Below are positions 9,964 to 18,669 of a stretch of DNA of 64,000 nucleotides, one piece after another. Both the position numbers and the translations under genes were made by a program. This DNA is from Sphingomonas sp. HMP9 (lineage in GTDB: Bacteria; Pseudomonadota; Alphaproteobacteria; Sphingomonadales; Sphingomonadaceae): positions 2,752,001-2,816,000 of the forward strand of contig NZ_AP022673.1 in the NCBI RefSeq assembly GCF_013374115.1. The letters run 5' to 3'. Every line of letters starts with the position of its first letter. The first letter of the stretch is position 1. Under the pieces are notes generated by a model. That model ran no database searches. It saw only the letters and a program-made list of their open reading frames with translations, and had not been told where the DNA came from.

Positions 9964-10385
9964 TGGCCCATCTCCTCATCGTCGAAGCCCGGTTCTACGA
10001 TCACCTCAACGACCTGCTGGTCGAGGGCGCGAAGGCCGCGATCGAAGCCGCCGGCCACACGCACGAGACGATCACCGTGCCCGGCGCGCTCGAAGTCCCC
10101 GGCGCGATCGCGCTGGCGGCCGAGAGCGAGACGTTCGATGCATACGTCGCGCTGGGCGTCGTGATCCGCGGCGAGACCTATCATTTCGAGATCGTCGCAG
10201 GCGAGAGCGCACGCGGCATCATGCAGCTGACGATGGACGGCCTGCCGATCGGCAACGGCATACTGACCACCGAGAACGAGGCGCAGGCGCTCACACGTGC
10301 CAAGCCGACCGAAGGCGACAAGGGTGGTGGTGCAGCGAACGCGGCGCTGGCGATGCTGGCGCTCAAGGACCGCTTCCTCGCATGA
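9963..10385 (+). CDS. ribH: 6,7-dimethyl-8-ribityllumazine synthase
   Basis: 140-residue lumazine synthase, which condenses the RibD product with dihydroxybutanone phosphate. Family landmarks: [11 protein letters not shown] (substrate-pocket Phe and helix), [26 protein letters not shown] with the catalytic His, and [11 protein letters not shown]. Length is standard for the short (often decameric or pentameric) forms. ATG at 9963 shares one base with the ribBX stop, so this is the last riboflavin gene of a fully overlapping operon. Confidence 0.96.
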   Translation: MAHLLIVEARFYDHLNDLLVEGAKAAIEAAGHTHETITVPGALEVPGAIALAAESETFDAYVALGVVIRGETYHFEIVAGESARGIMQLTMDGLPIGNGILTTENEAQALTRAKPTEGDKGGGAANAALAMLALKDRFLA

Positions 10386-10394
10386 GCGACGCGC

Positions 10395-10595
10395 GTGGGT
10401 GAGGTGATCAACCTGCGACTTGCGCGCAAGCAGCGCGCTCGGGCCGAGGCGTCGGTGCGGGCGGACCAGAACCGGCGCGTGTTCGGGCGGACAGCGGCGG
10501 AAAAGACGAGGGACGCGGCCGAGCACGCTCGGATCGACGCGACGCTCGACGGCGCTAGACTTGAGGGTCTCACACCCGACAAATCTGCGGAATAA
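10395..10595 (+). CDS. DUF4169 family small protein
   Basis: 66 residues, highly basic and charged: GEVINLRLARKQRARAEA near the start, then a NRRVFGRTAAEK segment. This pattern matches the DUF4169 family of small alphaproteobacterial proteins; the function is unknown. The start is GTG at 10395, ten bases after the ribH stop. It probably rides on the ribH transcript, but no functional link to riboflavin is known. Two sets of palindromic repeats follow. Confidence 0.75.
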   Translation: MGEVINLRLARKQRARAEASVRADQNRRVFGRTAAEKTRDAAEHARIDATLDGARLEGLTPDKSAE

Positions 10596-10597
10596 TC

Positions 10598-10694
10598 TCA
10601 CCCTCACCCTTCCCACGGGAGGATGTCGCGGATCCCACCCCTCTCCATTGGGAGAGGACGCGATGGCAAAGCCGGCGATGGGCTAGAGTGAGGG
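10598..10694. repeat. Palindromic element next to family A copy 1
   Basis: Outer arms ctcaccctcac (10598-) and gagtgaggg (ending about 10694) with an inner hairpin cctctccattgggagagg. Similar in style to the other intergenic palindromes but a different sequence; only one copy is seen in this window. Confidence 0.55.
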
Positions 10695-10704
10695 CAAAGC
10701 TGAA

Positions 10705-10829
10705 ATCCTCCCCCGCCAGGGGGAGGTGGCAGGCGTCAGCCTGACGGAGGGGGAGGTAAGCGATACCCTCCGTGCCGTGTCCGCCCCCTCCGTCGCCTAC
10801 GGCGCCACCTCCCCCTGGCGGGGGAGGAT
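10705..10829. repeat. Inverted repeat family A, copy 1
   Basis: Left arm starts atcctcccccgccaggggga and runs to cggagggggagg; the right arm ends acctccccctggcgggggag. Arms are about 50 bases and each folds on itself (cctccccc/gggggagg). Other copies: 12811, 22879, 30951 and, inside dnaE2, 61069. Confidence 0.85.
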
Positions 10830-10930
10830 CGTGAAGTCGGCGCGCTTGGATCGACGGCGTAGAAAACGCTCACGACCCCCGAACGCAAATCACCCCGCCC
10901 CTACAGGACTCCCCTCACCGCCCAGCCGCA

Positions 10931-10955
10931 GGAACGTCGCGCCCCCAGCGCCGTT
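10931..10955 (+). promoter_or_regulatory. Predicted EcfG-type general stress response promoter
   Basis: GGAAC at 10931-10935, 16 bases, then CGTT at 10952-10955: an exact match to the promoter consensus of the alphaproteobacterial general-stress sigma factor EcfG. It lies 25 bases before the ATG of the DUF1206 gene, giving a short leader. The match is read directly; use by EcfG is inferred. Confidence 0.7.
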
Positions 10956-10980
10956 ATGCCCCCGTAACAAAGTGGCCATC

Positions 10981-11796
10981 ATGATTTCGGATGCGAATGC
11001 GACGTTGCTCGCCAAGCTCGGCTTTGCCGCCCGCGGCATAGTCTACATCCTCGTCGGCTGGTTCGCGGTCGACGCGGCACTGCGCGGCGGGAAGATCGCC
11101 GACAATCAGGGCGCGATTGGGTCGATGGCGGACGAGCCGTTCGGCCCGTTCCTGCTCGCGATCGTCGCCGCAGGGCTGCTCGGCTACGCGATCTGGCGGC
11201 TGACCGAGGCCGCTGCCAATCCGGAGGGGATCGGTAGCGACATCAAGGGAAGCCTCAAACGCATCGGCCATGTCGTCAGCGGGATCGCCCACCTGATCCT
11301 CGCGTGGACCGCCGCCAAGCTCGCGATGAAATCCGGATCGCGCGATACCGCCGTCTCGCCCGGCGACGAGAGCGCCCGCGACTGGACCGCGTTGCTGCTC
11401 GACCAGCCCGCTGGCCGCGTTCTGGTCGGCGCGGTCGCGATCGGCATCCTCGTCGCGGGCTTCCAGCAGGCAAAGAAGGCGTGGCGCGGCGACTTCATCC
11501 ACGATCTGCGCGGCGATGCCCCTGCCCCCGGCTATGTCTGCACGATGGGCCGGATCGGCTACAGCGCGCGCGCGCTCGTGTTTCTGATCGTCGCGGGGCT
11601 GTTCGGACTCGCCGCGTGGACCGCACATGCGAGCGACGCGGGCGGCGTGGCCGAGGCGCTGGAGCGACTGCAGTCGCAACCGGGTGGGAAGTGGCTCCTC
11701 GCGCTGACCGGGATCGGTCTGGCGCTGTTCGGCGCGTACAGCCTGATCGAGGCGCGCTTCCGGCGGCTCCATGTCAATCTTCCCGGAACCAGTTAA
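10981..11796 (+). CDS. DUF1206 domain membrane protein, probable stress-response member
   Basis: 271 residues with six hydrophobic segments arranged as three pairs, each pair starting with a Gly-x-x-A-R/H-G-like helix (FAARGIVYILVGWFAVDA, VVSGIAHLILAWTA, GYSARALVFLIVAGLFGLAA). This three-fold repeat is the DUF1206 pattern. The molecular role is unknown. An exact GGAAC-N16-CGTT promoter lies 25 bases upstream, which suggests control by the general stress sigma factor. ATG at 10981 is used; a long in-frame extension to 10726 would run through the repeat and is rejected. The next gene on this strand begins 29 bases after its stop and may be cotranscribed. Confidence 0.85.
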   Translation: MISDANATLLAKLGFAARGIVYILVGWFAVDAALRGGKIADNQGAIGSMADEPFGPFLLAIVAAGLLGYAIWRLTEAAANPEGIGSDIKGSLKRIGHVVSGIAHLILAWTAAKLAMKSGSRDTAVSPGDESARDWTALLLDQPAGRVLVGAVAIGILVAGFQQAKKAWRGDFIHDLRGDAPAPGYVCTMGRIGYSARALVFLIVAGLFGLAAWTAHASDAGGVAEALERLQSQPGGKWLLALTGIGLALFGAYSLIEARFRRLHVNLPGTS

Positions 11797-11825
11797 CCGG
11801 ACGACAGCATATCGTTAAGGCGCGG

Positions 11826-12218
11826 ATGTTAACCGGCATCAATATGTATACGATCGCCTTCGACGTTCCGACCAAGACTCTCATCATCGTCACCGAAGGG
11901 TTCTGGTCGGTCGCGACGACCGCGGCGTTCTCCGCCGAACTGCTCGCACGGGGTACGGCGGCGCGGGTGTATCATGGGCGGTTCGTCGTGCTCGCCGACC
12001 TGCGCAAGGCGGCGATCCAGCCGCTGAAGGTCATCGATGCGCTCGAAGCGATGATGCCCAAGGCCCTGAAGGTGACGTCTGCGCCGATCGCCGCGGTGGT
12101 CGCGTCGCATTTGGCCAAGCTCCAGACCGAACGCTATCTGAAGGCCGAGAATTGCCGCACCTTCCTCGACATCGACGCGGCGAAGGCATGGCTGGCCGGG
12201 GATCGCATGCCGGCCTGA
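11826..12218 (+). CDS. SpoIIAA/STAS-like hypothetical protein
   Basis: 130 residues. The sequence alternates strands and helices: MYTIAFDVPTKTLIIVTEG, then SVATTAAFSAELL, then GRFVVLADLR, then PLKVIDALEAMM, and so on. This layout resembles SpoIIAA-like (STAS-type) small soluble proteins, but I see no decisive motif. The start may be ATG 11826 or ATG 11844 (MYTIAF), which fits the fold better. It follows the stress-promoter-driven DUF1206 gene by 29 bases and may share its transcript. Confidence 0.6.
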   Translation: MLTGINMYTIAFDVPTKTLIIVTEGFWSVATTAAFSAELLARGTAARVYHGRFVVLADLRKAAIQPLKVIDALEAMMPKALKVTSAPIAAVVASHLAKLQTERYLKAENCRTFLDIDAAKAWLAGDRMPA

Positions 12219-12225
12219 GCTGCCG

Positions 12226-12720
12226 TCAGCCTTCGCCGGCCGTTTCCAGCAGCGCCGCCTCGACCTCCTCGACGCTGATCCCGAACGCGCCTGCCAGTGC
12301 CGACATCGACGCGCCGCGATCCGCGAGAGTCCGTATCCGCTTCGAATCGACGATGGTCGTATAGCCGCGCGTATCGCGCTCCTTCTTCGTCTCCTCGCCA
12401 CTGCGCGCGAGTGCACCCGAGCGACGGCGTTTGGAGATCTTCAGCGCTTCGACATCATTGGTTGGTGGCGCATTCAAGCGCGCCTCGATCCGCTGATCCT
12501 CCTCGATCCGGCGCGCCTCGCGCGCACGCTCGCGCTCCTGGGACTGGAGATCGCGCTGGGCGAGCCGCGATTCAGACCGTTGCTCGGACGCGGCAAGCCG
12601 CTCCCTCGCGCGCTGCTCGCGGCCGTTGGCGCGCTCCTCCGCCCGCTTTGCGGCACGGTCGGCGGTGCCGGGCATGAGCGGCCCCGTTCCCCTGCCGCCG
12701 CTCGGCCAACCGTCGGTCAT
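12226..12720 (-). CDS. Charged coiled-coil protein with C-terminal helix-turn-helix-like segment
   Basis: 164 residues, family not recognised. Residues about 20-85 are almost all Arg, Glu, Ala and Gln (for example RAKRAEERANG, QSQERERAREARRIEED) and should form a long charged helix or coiled coil. The end, about residues 125-160, reads SKRIRTLADRGASMSALAGAF and then GISVEEVEAAL, which looks like a helix-turn-helix of the kind in resolvases and GcrA-like proteins. DNA binding is a guess. Start at 12720 (MTDGW). It is convergent with the SpoIIAA-like gene, 7 bases apart. Confidence 0.6.
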   Translation of the reverse strand: MTDGWPSGGRGTGPLMPGTADRAAKRAEERANGREQRARERLAASEQRSESRLAQRDLQSQERERAREARRIEEDQRIEARLNAPPTNDVEALKISKRRRSGALARSGEETKKERDTRGYTTIVDSKRIRTLADRGASMSALAGAFGISVEEVEAALLETAGEG

Positions 12721-12810
12721 TCGATATCCTGTCGTCACCGGTGCGCCGTACGACGCGGAGGCGCGCTGCTAGGCGATGGCGGCACCGGTGACCAGAGGTT
12801 CGTCCCTCAC

Positions 12811-12931
12811 GATCCTCCCCGGCAGGGGGAGGTATCGTCGAAGGTGATGGAAGGGGGAGGAACAACGTTCGTGCGTACCTCCCCCTCCATCAGGCTGGCG
12901 CCTGCCCCCTCCCCCTTGCGGGGGGAGGATC
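12811..12931. repeat. Inverted repeat family A, copy 2
   Basis: Left arm gatcctccccggcaggggga onwards, right arm ending ccttgcggggggaggatc; about 50-base arms with a short unique spacer. It lies between the charged protein gene and the end of the old-yellow-enzyme gene. Confidence 0.85.
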
Positions 12932-12952
12932 GAGCGCCGAGCCGGTTCGCGC

Positions 12953-14041
12953 TTATGCGTTCGCAGTCTCGAGCGCGGGGTAGTCGATGTACCCCTCGGG
13001 GCCCTGGCTGTACCACGTCTTCGCATCGTCCTTCGCCAGCGGCGCGCCGGTGCGCAGCCGCTCGGGCAGGTCCGGGTTCGCGATGAACGTACGACCGAAG
13101 GTGATCGCGTCGGCATTGCCCGAATCGAGTTCGGCCTGTGCCTCCTCGACGCTGGTATAGTCCGAGTTCACGATCAGCACGCCGTTGAACACCTTGCGGA
13201 TCTCGGGGCTGAGCTTGGGCACGTCGGTCTTGCCGAACGTACCATCGGGACCAGGCTCGCGCAGTTCGAGGAACGCGATGCCGAGGTCCGACAGCGCCTT
13301 GGCCGCTGCGGTGAACAACTCCTTCGGGTTACTGTCGTCGACGCCCTGCGAATCGCCATTGGGCGACAGGCGCACGCTGACGCGGTCGGCACCGGCGACC
13401 GCGATGACGCGCTCGGCGACTTCACGGAGTAGGCGCACGCGGTTCTCGATCGAGCCACCATATTCGTCGGTGCGGCTGTTGGCGTTGTCGCGCAGGAACT
13501 GGTCGATCAGATAGCCATTGGCGGCATGGATCTGCACGCCGTCGAAGCCAGCTGCCAACGCATTCTTCGTCGCCAGCTCGTAATCGTTCAGCAGGCGCGG
13601 GATCTCGTTCAGTTCGAGCGGACGCGCGACCTCGAAATCCTGCTTGCCCTCGAACGTGTGCGCCTGGCCTTCGGTCGCGGTTGCCGACGACGAAACCGGC
13701 TGCATGCCGATCACCGACGAATGGACCTGGCGACCCATGTGCCACAGCTGCGCGACGATGCGACCACCAGCGGCGTGGACCGCGTCCGTGACGGGCTTCC
13801 AGGCGGCGACCTGCGCATCGGTCCACAGACCCGGCGCGAACGGCCAGCCGAGGCCTTCGCGGCTGATGCCGGTGGCCTCCGAGATGATCAGGCCGGCGCT
13901 TGCCCGCTGCGTATAATAGTCGACCATGATGTCGGTCGGCACCGCATCCCTGTCGGCACGCCCGCGCGTGAGCGGCGCCATGATGATGCGGTTCGGCGCG
14001 TCGATGGCACCAAGAGTAATCGGATCGAAAAGGCTAGGCAT
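12953..14041 (-). CDS. NADH:flavin oxidoreductase, old yellow enzyme family (alkene reductase)
   Basis: 362-residue FMN enzyme that reduces activated C=C bonds of enals, enones, nitro-alkenes or nitrate esters with NAD(P)H. The single TIM barrel shows MAPLTRGRA near residue 21, the phenol-binding His-Asn region in QIHAANGYLIDQFLRD near residue 175-190 and DEYGGSIENR, then the phosphate-binding end with ADAITFGRTFIANPDLPERL. This is the NemA/OYE class. It stands alone, divergent from the EamA transporter by about 50 bases. The true substrate cannot be read from sequence. Confidence 0.92.
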   Translation of the reverse strand: MPSLFDPITLGAIDAPNRIIMAPLTRGRADRDAVPTDIMVDYYTQRASAGLIISEATGISREGLGWPFAPGLWTDAQVAAWKPVTDAVHAAGGRIVAQLWHMGRQVHSSVIGMQPVSSSATATEGQAHTFEGKQDFEVARPLELNEIPRLLNDYELATKNALAAGFDGVQIHAANGYLIDQFLRDNANSRTDEYGGSIENRVRLLREVAERVIAVAGADRVSVRLSPNGDSQGVDDSNPKELFTAAAKALSDLGIAFLELREPGPDGTFGKTDVPKLSPEIRKVFNGVLIVNSDYTSVEEAQAELDSGNADAITFGRTFIANPDLPERLRTGAPLAKDDAKTWYSQGPEGYIDYPALETANA

Positions 14042-14092
14042 GGGGGCTCCTTATTGGCCTGACGGGCGCAAGATAGGAGGCTACAGGGCGGC

Positions 14093-15070
14093 ATGCATCG
14101 CCCCGACCCGCAAACATTATCTAGCCTGCCCGATACGGCACATGCGGTATCGCCGCCCGCGCCGGGGCTGGTCGCGTTCGCCGCGCTGGTCGTCGCCAAC
14201 GTCGCGCTCGCGTTCGGACCGTGGTTCGTGCGCGCGACCGAAGTCGGACCGGTCGCCGCGGGGTTCTGGCGCCTGACGCTCGCCGTACCGTTCCTGGTCG
14301 CGCTGGCGGTGCAGCAGGGCGCGCGACCGACCAGGCTGGGCCGCGGCGTGTGGATCGGGCTGATCGTCGGCGGCGTGTGTTTTGCGGCCGATCTCGGCGC
14401 GTGGCATCTCGGCATCCGGCGCACGACGCTCGCCAATGCGACGTTGTTCGGCAACGCGGCGACGCTGATCTTCCCGATCTATGGCTTCCTGGTCGCCAAG
14501 GCATGGCCGACGCGGACGCAGGGCTGGGCGCTGGTGCTGGCGGCGGCGGGGGCTGCGCTGTTGCTGGGGCGCTCGTACCAACTCGATGCCAAGAACCTCG
14601 TGGGCGACCTGCTCTGCATTCTCGCGGGGCTGCTCTACACGGTCTATTTCATCCTGATGGCGCGCGCGCGGGCGACGCTGGCGCCGCTGTCCGCGCTGAC
14701 CCTGTCGACGCTCGCCGGGATCGTGCCGCTGCTCGTGTTCGCGCTGGCGATGGGCGAGCGGGTGTGGCCGACGCACTGGGGCCCACTGATCGGGCTCGCC
14801 TTGTGCAGCCAGGTGCTTGGCCAGGGGCTGATGATCTATGCGCTCGGCCGGTTCACGCCGCTGGTGATCGGGATCGCATTGCTCATCCAGCCTGTGGTTG
14901 CCGGTGTGGTGGGCTGGCTGGTGTACGGCGAACGGCTCGGCGCGGCGGATCTGGTCGGTGTCGTGATGGTGGCGGTCGCGCTGGTGCTCGTCCGCCAGGG
15001 ACCTCCCCCCGAATTACCTCTTGAAGACGCGCGTGATACGTCTGATTTTGAACGGCAGGAGACGGTATGA
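14093..15070 (+). CDS. EamA/DMT family transporter
   Basis: 325 residues with about ten membrane helices in two EamA repeats (residues about 20-150 and 170-300), the drug/metabolite transporter layout. The internal duplication is visible in FWRLTLAVPFLVALAV and in LVIGIALLIQPVVAGVVGWLVYGE, the latter ending in the usual Gly-Glu of the last helices. Members export amino acids, metabolites or drugs; substrate unknown. The stop overlaps the ATG of coq9 (ATGA at 15067-15070), so the two are cotranscribed. Confidence 0.9.
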   Translation: MHRPDPQTLSSLPDTAHAVSPPAPGLVAFAALVVANVALAFGPWFVRATEVGPVAAGFWRLTLAVPFLVALAVQQGARPTRLGRGVWIGLIVGGVCFAADLGAWHLGIRRTTLANATLFGNAATLIFPIYGFLVAKAWPTRTQGWALVLAAAGAALLLGRSYQLDAKNLVGDLLCILAGLLYTVYFILMARARATLAPLSALTLSTLAGIVPLLVFALAMGERVWPTHWGPLIGLALCSQVLGQGLMIYALGRFTPLVIGIALLIQPVVAGVVGWLVYGERLGAADLVGVVMVAVALVLVRQGPPPELPLEDARDTSDFERQETV

Positions 15071-15720
15071 CCCAGGACCTTACGCTCGACGAAATCCGCG
15101 CAAAGCTTGCGCCTGGCATCGCCGCCAACGCGGCGTTCGACGGCTGGAGCGATGCCGCGCGCGACATGGCCGCGCAGGCCGAGGGGATCGACACCGATAT
15201 CGCCGCGCTGGCCTTTAAGGACGGTCCGGTCGACATGATCGACGCGTGGTTCGCGCATATCGACCGCGTGATGCTCGCCGCAGTGCCGCCCGAACGCCTC
15301 GCGCTGATGAAGATCCGCGAAAAGATCACCGCGCTGGTCGAGGCACGCCTCGATGCGACATCGATCGACCGCGAATCGCTGCGCCGCGCGCTGGCGGTCC
15401 TCGCACTCCCGCAGAATCTGGCGAAGGCGACGCGGCTCGGCTGGCGGACGGTGGACACGATCTGGCGGGCCGCGGGCGATGTCGCGACCGACTATAACTA
15501 TTACACCAAGCGCACGATCCTGCTCGGCGTCTATGCGTCGACGATCACCGTCTTCCTCGATGACGACAGCGAAGGCCTTGCCGAGACCCGGGCGTTCCTC
15601 GGTCGCCGGATCAGCGGGATCATGCAGTTCGAAAAGGCCAAGGCCGGTTTCCTCAAGCGCACCGAGCACGGCTTCAGCCTGTCGCGATTCGTCGGCCGCC
15701 TACGCTATCCGACCGCGTGA
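15067..15720 (+). CDS. COQ9 family protein (ubiquinone biosynthesis)
   Basis: 217-residue COQ9 homologue. In mitochondria COQ9 is a TetR-like lipid-binding protein that presents the quinone intermediate to the COQ7 hydroxylase; alphaproteobacteria have an equivalent. Helical throughout, with the family C-terminal part visible: AGDVATDYNYYTKRTILLGVYAS and DDDSEGLAETRAFLGRRI. Start ATG 15067 sits within the stop of the transporter gene. Why a DMT exporter is coupled to coq9 is not clear. A family B repeat follows. Confidence 0.9.
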   Translation: MTQDLTLDEIRAKLAPGIAANAAFDGWSDAARDMAAQAEGIDTDIAALAFKDGPVDMIDAWFAHIDRVMLAAVPPERLALMKIREKITALVEARLDATSIDRESLRRALAVLALPQNLAKATRLGWRTVDTIWRAAGDVATDYNYYTKRTILLGVYASTITVFLDDDSEGLAETRAFLGRRISGIMQFEKAKAGFLKRTEHGFSLSRFVGRLRYPTA

Positions 15721-15748
15721 GGGCTTGGGCGCAGCCCGACCGGAGGCT

Positions 15749-15830
15749 CGTCATCTCGGGCGCGACTCAGATCCGGAGCCACAGATAACCGCACATGTGG
15801 CTCTGGATCCTGACTTTCGTCAGGATGACG
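15749..15830. repeat. Inverted repeat family B, degenerate copy
   Basis: The right arm (ctctggatcctgactttcgt caggatgacg, ending 15830) is identical to the other two copies; the left arm (15749-) is decayed (cgtcatctcgggcgcgactc). It lies after the coq9 stop. Confidence 0.8.
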
Positions 15831-15880
15831 GGGTGTTAGCGGTAGGGTGATCCGCTTTGGGCTTCCCTTCCCCCAGCGTT

Positions 15881-15893
15881 ACTGATAATCAGT
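15881..15893 (+). promoter_or_regulatory. Near-palindrome overlapping the feoAB start region
   Basis: ACTGATAATCAGT, a near-perfect palindrome 6 bases before the feoA ATG. It resembles a half Fur-type box (GATAATCA). An iron-responsive operator here would make sense for feoAB, but the closeness to the ATG means transcription would have to be leaderless or start further up. Confidence 0.35.
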
Positions 15894-15899
15894 CGCATC

Positions 15900-16175
15900 A
15901 TGGACACTCGCCCCGATCGTTCCGTCAGCCTCGAAACCCTGCCGCGCAAGCAGCATGCGATTGTCGCCGCCATCGAATGGGCGCGTCTCGCCGGGCCTGA
16001 AGCGCGACGCCTGCGCGAACTGGGCTTCGACGAGGGTGTCGATGTCGAGGTCCTGCACCGCGCGACGCTGGGCCAGGGCCCGATCGCCTGCCGGATCGGC
16101 CGGATGACCGTCGCGCTGCGTCGCGCCGTCGCCGGCGCGATCCAGGTTTCTCCCATGCCTGCCGCGGCCGAATAA
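15900..16175 (+). CDS. feoA: Ferrous iron transport protein A
   Basis: 91-residue FeoA, a small SH3-like cytoplasmic partner of FeoB in ferrous iron uptake. The family pattern is visible in RRLRELGFDEGVDVEVL, then GPIACRIGRMTVALRRAVAGAIQV. Start ATG 15900 (MDTRPD) gives a short leader of about 25 residues before the conserved domain; no Shine-Dalgarno is evident. feoB starts 9 bases after its stop. Confidence 0.9.
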   Translation: MDTRPDRSVSLETLPRKQHAIVAAIEWARLAGPEARRLRELGFDEGVDVEVLHRATLGQGPIACRIGRMTVALRRAVAGAIQVSPMPAAAE

Positions 16176-16184
16176 TCCTTTAGA

Positions 16185-18047
16185 ATGAACGCAGCACCGC
16201 TGGTCGCGCTGGTCGGCAATCCCAATGCCGGCAAGAGCGCGCTGTTCAATGCGCTCACGGGTGCGCGGCAGAAGGTCGGCAATTATCCGGGCGTCACGGT
16301 TGAGCGCAAGGTCGGGCGGCTGACGCTCGACGACGGACGGCCGGTCGAACTGGTCGACCTGCCCGGCGCGTACAGCCTCGAACCCTCTTCTCCCGACGAG
16401 CGCGTGACGCGCGACGTCGTTACCGGCACGCAGGACGGCGAGCGCCTGCCCGACGCGCTGGTCGTCGTCGTCGACGCCGCCAATCTCGACAATCATCTGC
16501 GCTTCACGCTCCAGCTGATTGCGTTGGGATTACCGGTCGTGGTCGCACTCAACATGGTCGATCTCGCCGAGCGCGACGGCTTGAAGCTCGATCCCAAGAT
16601 CCTCGAACGCGAACTTGGCGTGCGCGTGATCCCGACCGTCGCGGTGCGCAAGCGTGGTCTCGACGAGCTCAAGGCCGCGCTCTCCAGCATCGTCGTCAAC
16701 GGCCCGATGCGGCTGCGCAAATCGGACGGCAGCGTTCAGGACGACATCGTCACGCTCCAGCGCCGCGCGCGCCAGATCGCCACGTCCGCGACCGTGTCCG
16801 AGACGACCGTACGCCGCTGGACGCACATGCTCGATGCGGTCGCACTGCACCCCGTTGCCGGCCCGATCCTGCTGCTCGCGATCATGTTCCTGATGTTCCA
16901 GGCGGTGTTCAGCTGGGCACAGCCGTTCATGGACGCGATCGATGCGGGCTTCACCGCGTTGCAGGCGTTCCTCACGTCCGAACTCGCCCCGTCGCTGCTC
17001 CGCTCGCTGCTGGTCGACGGCGTGATCGCGGGCGTCGGCGCGGTGATCGTGTTCCTGCCGCAGATCCTGATCCTTTTTCTCTTCATCCTCGTGCTCGAGG
17101 CGAGCGGCTACATGGTCCGCGCGGCGTTCCTGATGGACCGCGTGATGGCGAGCGTCGGGCTGTCGGGCCGTGCGTTCATCCCGCTGCTGTCGAGCTTTGC
17201 CTGCGCGATTCCCGGCATCATGGCGACTCGGACGATCGACGACGAGAAGGACCGGCTGACGACGATCCTGATCGCGCCGCTGATGACGTGCTCCGCCCGC
17301 CTGCCGGTCTACACGTTGATCATCGGCGCGTTCATTCCCAACACGCAGGTGCTTCCCTTCGTCGGGCTGCAGGGTCTGGTGATGCTCGGGCTGTACGTGA
17401 TGGGGATCGTCGGCGCGTTCGTCGCCGCGCTGGTGCTGCGCCGGACGGTCACCAAGGGCGTGTCGTCGGGCTTCATGATGGAGATGCCCAAATACCAGTG
17501 GCCGCAGTGGCGCGACGTCGGCATCGGGCTATGGAGCCGCGCGCAGATTTTCCTGAAGCGCGCCGGCGGCATCATCCTCGTCTCGACGGTCGTGCTGTGG
17601 GTGATGCTGAGCTTCCCCAAGCCGCCCGAGGGCAGCAAGGTCTCGCCGGTCGACTATTCGGTCGCAGGGCGTATCGCCAACGGCATCGCGCCCGTGTTCG
17701 CGCCGATCGGCTTCAACCGCGACATCGTGCTGGCGTTGATCCCGGCGATGGCCGCGCGCGAAGTGGCCGTGGCGGCGATCGGCACGGTCTATGCTATCGA
17801 CGACCCCGACAGCAATCAGGGCGGAAAGGCGATGATCGAGAACCTGCGCGGCCGCTGGAGCCTGCCGACCGCGCTCGCCTTCCTGATGTGGTTCGTGTTC
17901 GCACCGCAGTGCATTTCGACGATCGCTGTCACGCGTCGCGAGACCAACGGATGGAAATGGCCGGCGTTCATGGTTGGCTATTTGTTCGCCGCCGCCTACA
18001 TAATGGCCGGAATCACATATTGGCTGGCGATGTTCGCCGGCCTCTGA
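16185..18047 (+). CDS. feoB: Ferrous iron transporter B
   Basis: 620-residue FeoB, an inner-membrane Fe(II) transporter with an N-terminal G-protein domain. G1 is [16 protein letters not shown], then the G2 region with [11 protein letters not shown]3 DLPGAYSL, G4 NMVD. After the GDI domain come about 8-10 membrane helices with two Gate motifs, including [15 protein letters not shown] and [13 protein letters not shown] with its conserved Cys. The protein is at the short end of the family but looks complete through the last helices. A Cys-rich FeoC is absent, as is common outside enterobacteria. Confidence 0.96.
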   Translation: MNAAPLVALVGNPNAGKSALFNALTGARQKVGNYPGVTVERKVGRLTLDDGRPVELVDLPGAYSLEPSSPDERVTRDVVTGTQDGERLPDALVVVVDAANLDNHLRFTLQLIALGLPVVVALNMVDLAERDGLKLDPKILERELGVRVIPTVAVRKRGLDELKAALSSIVVNGPMRLRKSDGSVQDDIVTLQRRARQIATSATVSETTVRRWTHMLDAVALHPVAGPILLLAIMFLMFQAVFSWAQPFMDAIDAGFTALQAFLTSELAPSLLRSLLVDGVIAGVGAVIVFLPQILILFLFILVLEASGYMVRAAFLMDRVMASVGLSGRAFIPLLSSFACAIPGIMATRTIDDEKDRLTTILIAPLMTCSARLPVYTLIIGAFIPNTQVLPFVGLQGLVMLGLYVMGIVGAFVAALVLRRTVTKGVSSGFMMEMPKYQWPQWRDVGIGLWSRAQIFLKRAGGIILVSTVVLWVMLSFPKPPEGSKVSPVDYSVAGRIANGIAPVFAPIGFNRDIVLALIPAMAAREVAVAAIGTVYAIDDPDSNQGGKAMIENLRGRWSLPTALAFLMWFVFAPQCISTIAVTRRETNGWKWPAFMVGYLFAAAYIMAGITYWLAMFAGL

Positions 18048-18055
18048 GGGGCATC

Positions 18056-18664
18056 ATGGCAGGCAGCGTCAACAAGGTCATCATCGTCGGCAATCTGGGT
18101 CGCGACCCGGAGAGCAAGGCGTTCCAGAACGGCGGCAAGGTCGTCAATCTGCGCATCGCGACGTCCGAGTCCTGGAAGGACAAGATGTCGGGCGAGCGCA
18201 AGGAAAAGACCGAGTGGCATTCGGTCGCCATCTTCAACGAAGGCCTCGCCAACGTCGCGGAGAAGTATCTGCGCAAGGGCTCGAAGGTCTATATCGAGGG
18301 CGCGCTCCAGACCCGCAAATGGCAGGATGCGCAGGGCCAGGACAAATATTCGACCGAGATCGTGTTGCAGGGCTTCAACAGCGTGCTGACGATGCTCGAC
18401 GGCCCGAATGGCGGCCAGGGCGGCGGCGCAGGCGGCGGCGGCGGTAGCCGTGGCGGCGGCGACGACTGGGCCGGTGCTGGCGGCGGCAACGACTTCGGCG
18501 GCGGCTCGTCGGGTGGCGGCGGCGGTTACGGCGGCGGCGGCGGCGGCGGCGGCGGTCGTGGCAGCGCACCCTCGGGTGGCGGTAGCGGTGGCGGGGCCCG
18601 CGGCGGCAGCTTCGGCCAGACCGGCGGCTTCTCGGACGATCTCGACGACGACGTGCCGTTCTGA
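18056..18664 (+). CDS. ssb: Single-stranded DNA-binding protein
   Basis: 202-residue SSB. The OB fold occupies residues 1-112 ([41 protein letters not shown]). Then comes a very glycine-rich linker at residues 118-190 with long Gly runs, and the acidic tip DLDDDVPF that recruits replication and repair proteins. The linker is longer and more Gly-rich than that of E. coli SSB. ATG at 18056, nine bases after the feoB stop. No promoter is visible in that gap, so it may be read from feoAB or from a promoter inside feoB. Confidence 0.97.
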   Translation: MAGSVNKVIIVGNLGRDPESKAFQNGGKVVNLRIATSESWKDKMSGERKEKTEWHSVAIFNEGLANVAEKYLRKGSKVYIEGALQTRKWQDAQGQDKYSTEIVLQGFNSVLTMLDGPNGGQGGGAGGGGGSRGGGDDWAGAGGGNDFGGGSSGGGGGYGGGGGGGGGRGSAPSGGGSGGGARGGSFGQTGGFSDDLDDDVPF

Positions 18665-18669
18665 TCTCC

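Larger units (their letters stand above)
10596..10980. other. Intergenic region before the DUF1206 gene
   Basis: 385 bases without a gene. It contains a palindromic element at about 10598-10694 (ctcaccctcac ... gagtgaggg, with a central ctctccattgggagag hairpin), the family A repeat at 10705-10829, and a general-stress promoter at 10931-10955. Confidence 0.75.

Noticed and set aside
10598..10829. The intergenic palindromes as a CRISPR array
   Set aside because: The repeats are inverted pairs and not direct repeats with regular spacers, and there are no cas genes.
16654..16893. Several short frames inside feoB and ssb, including an ssb reading extended back to 17288
   Set aside because: They are out-of-frame or read-through versions of well-supported genes; the ssb OB fold begins at 18056.
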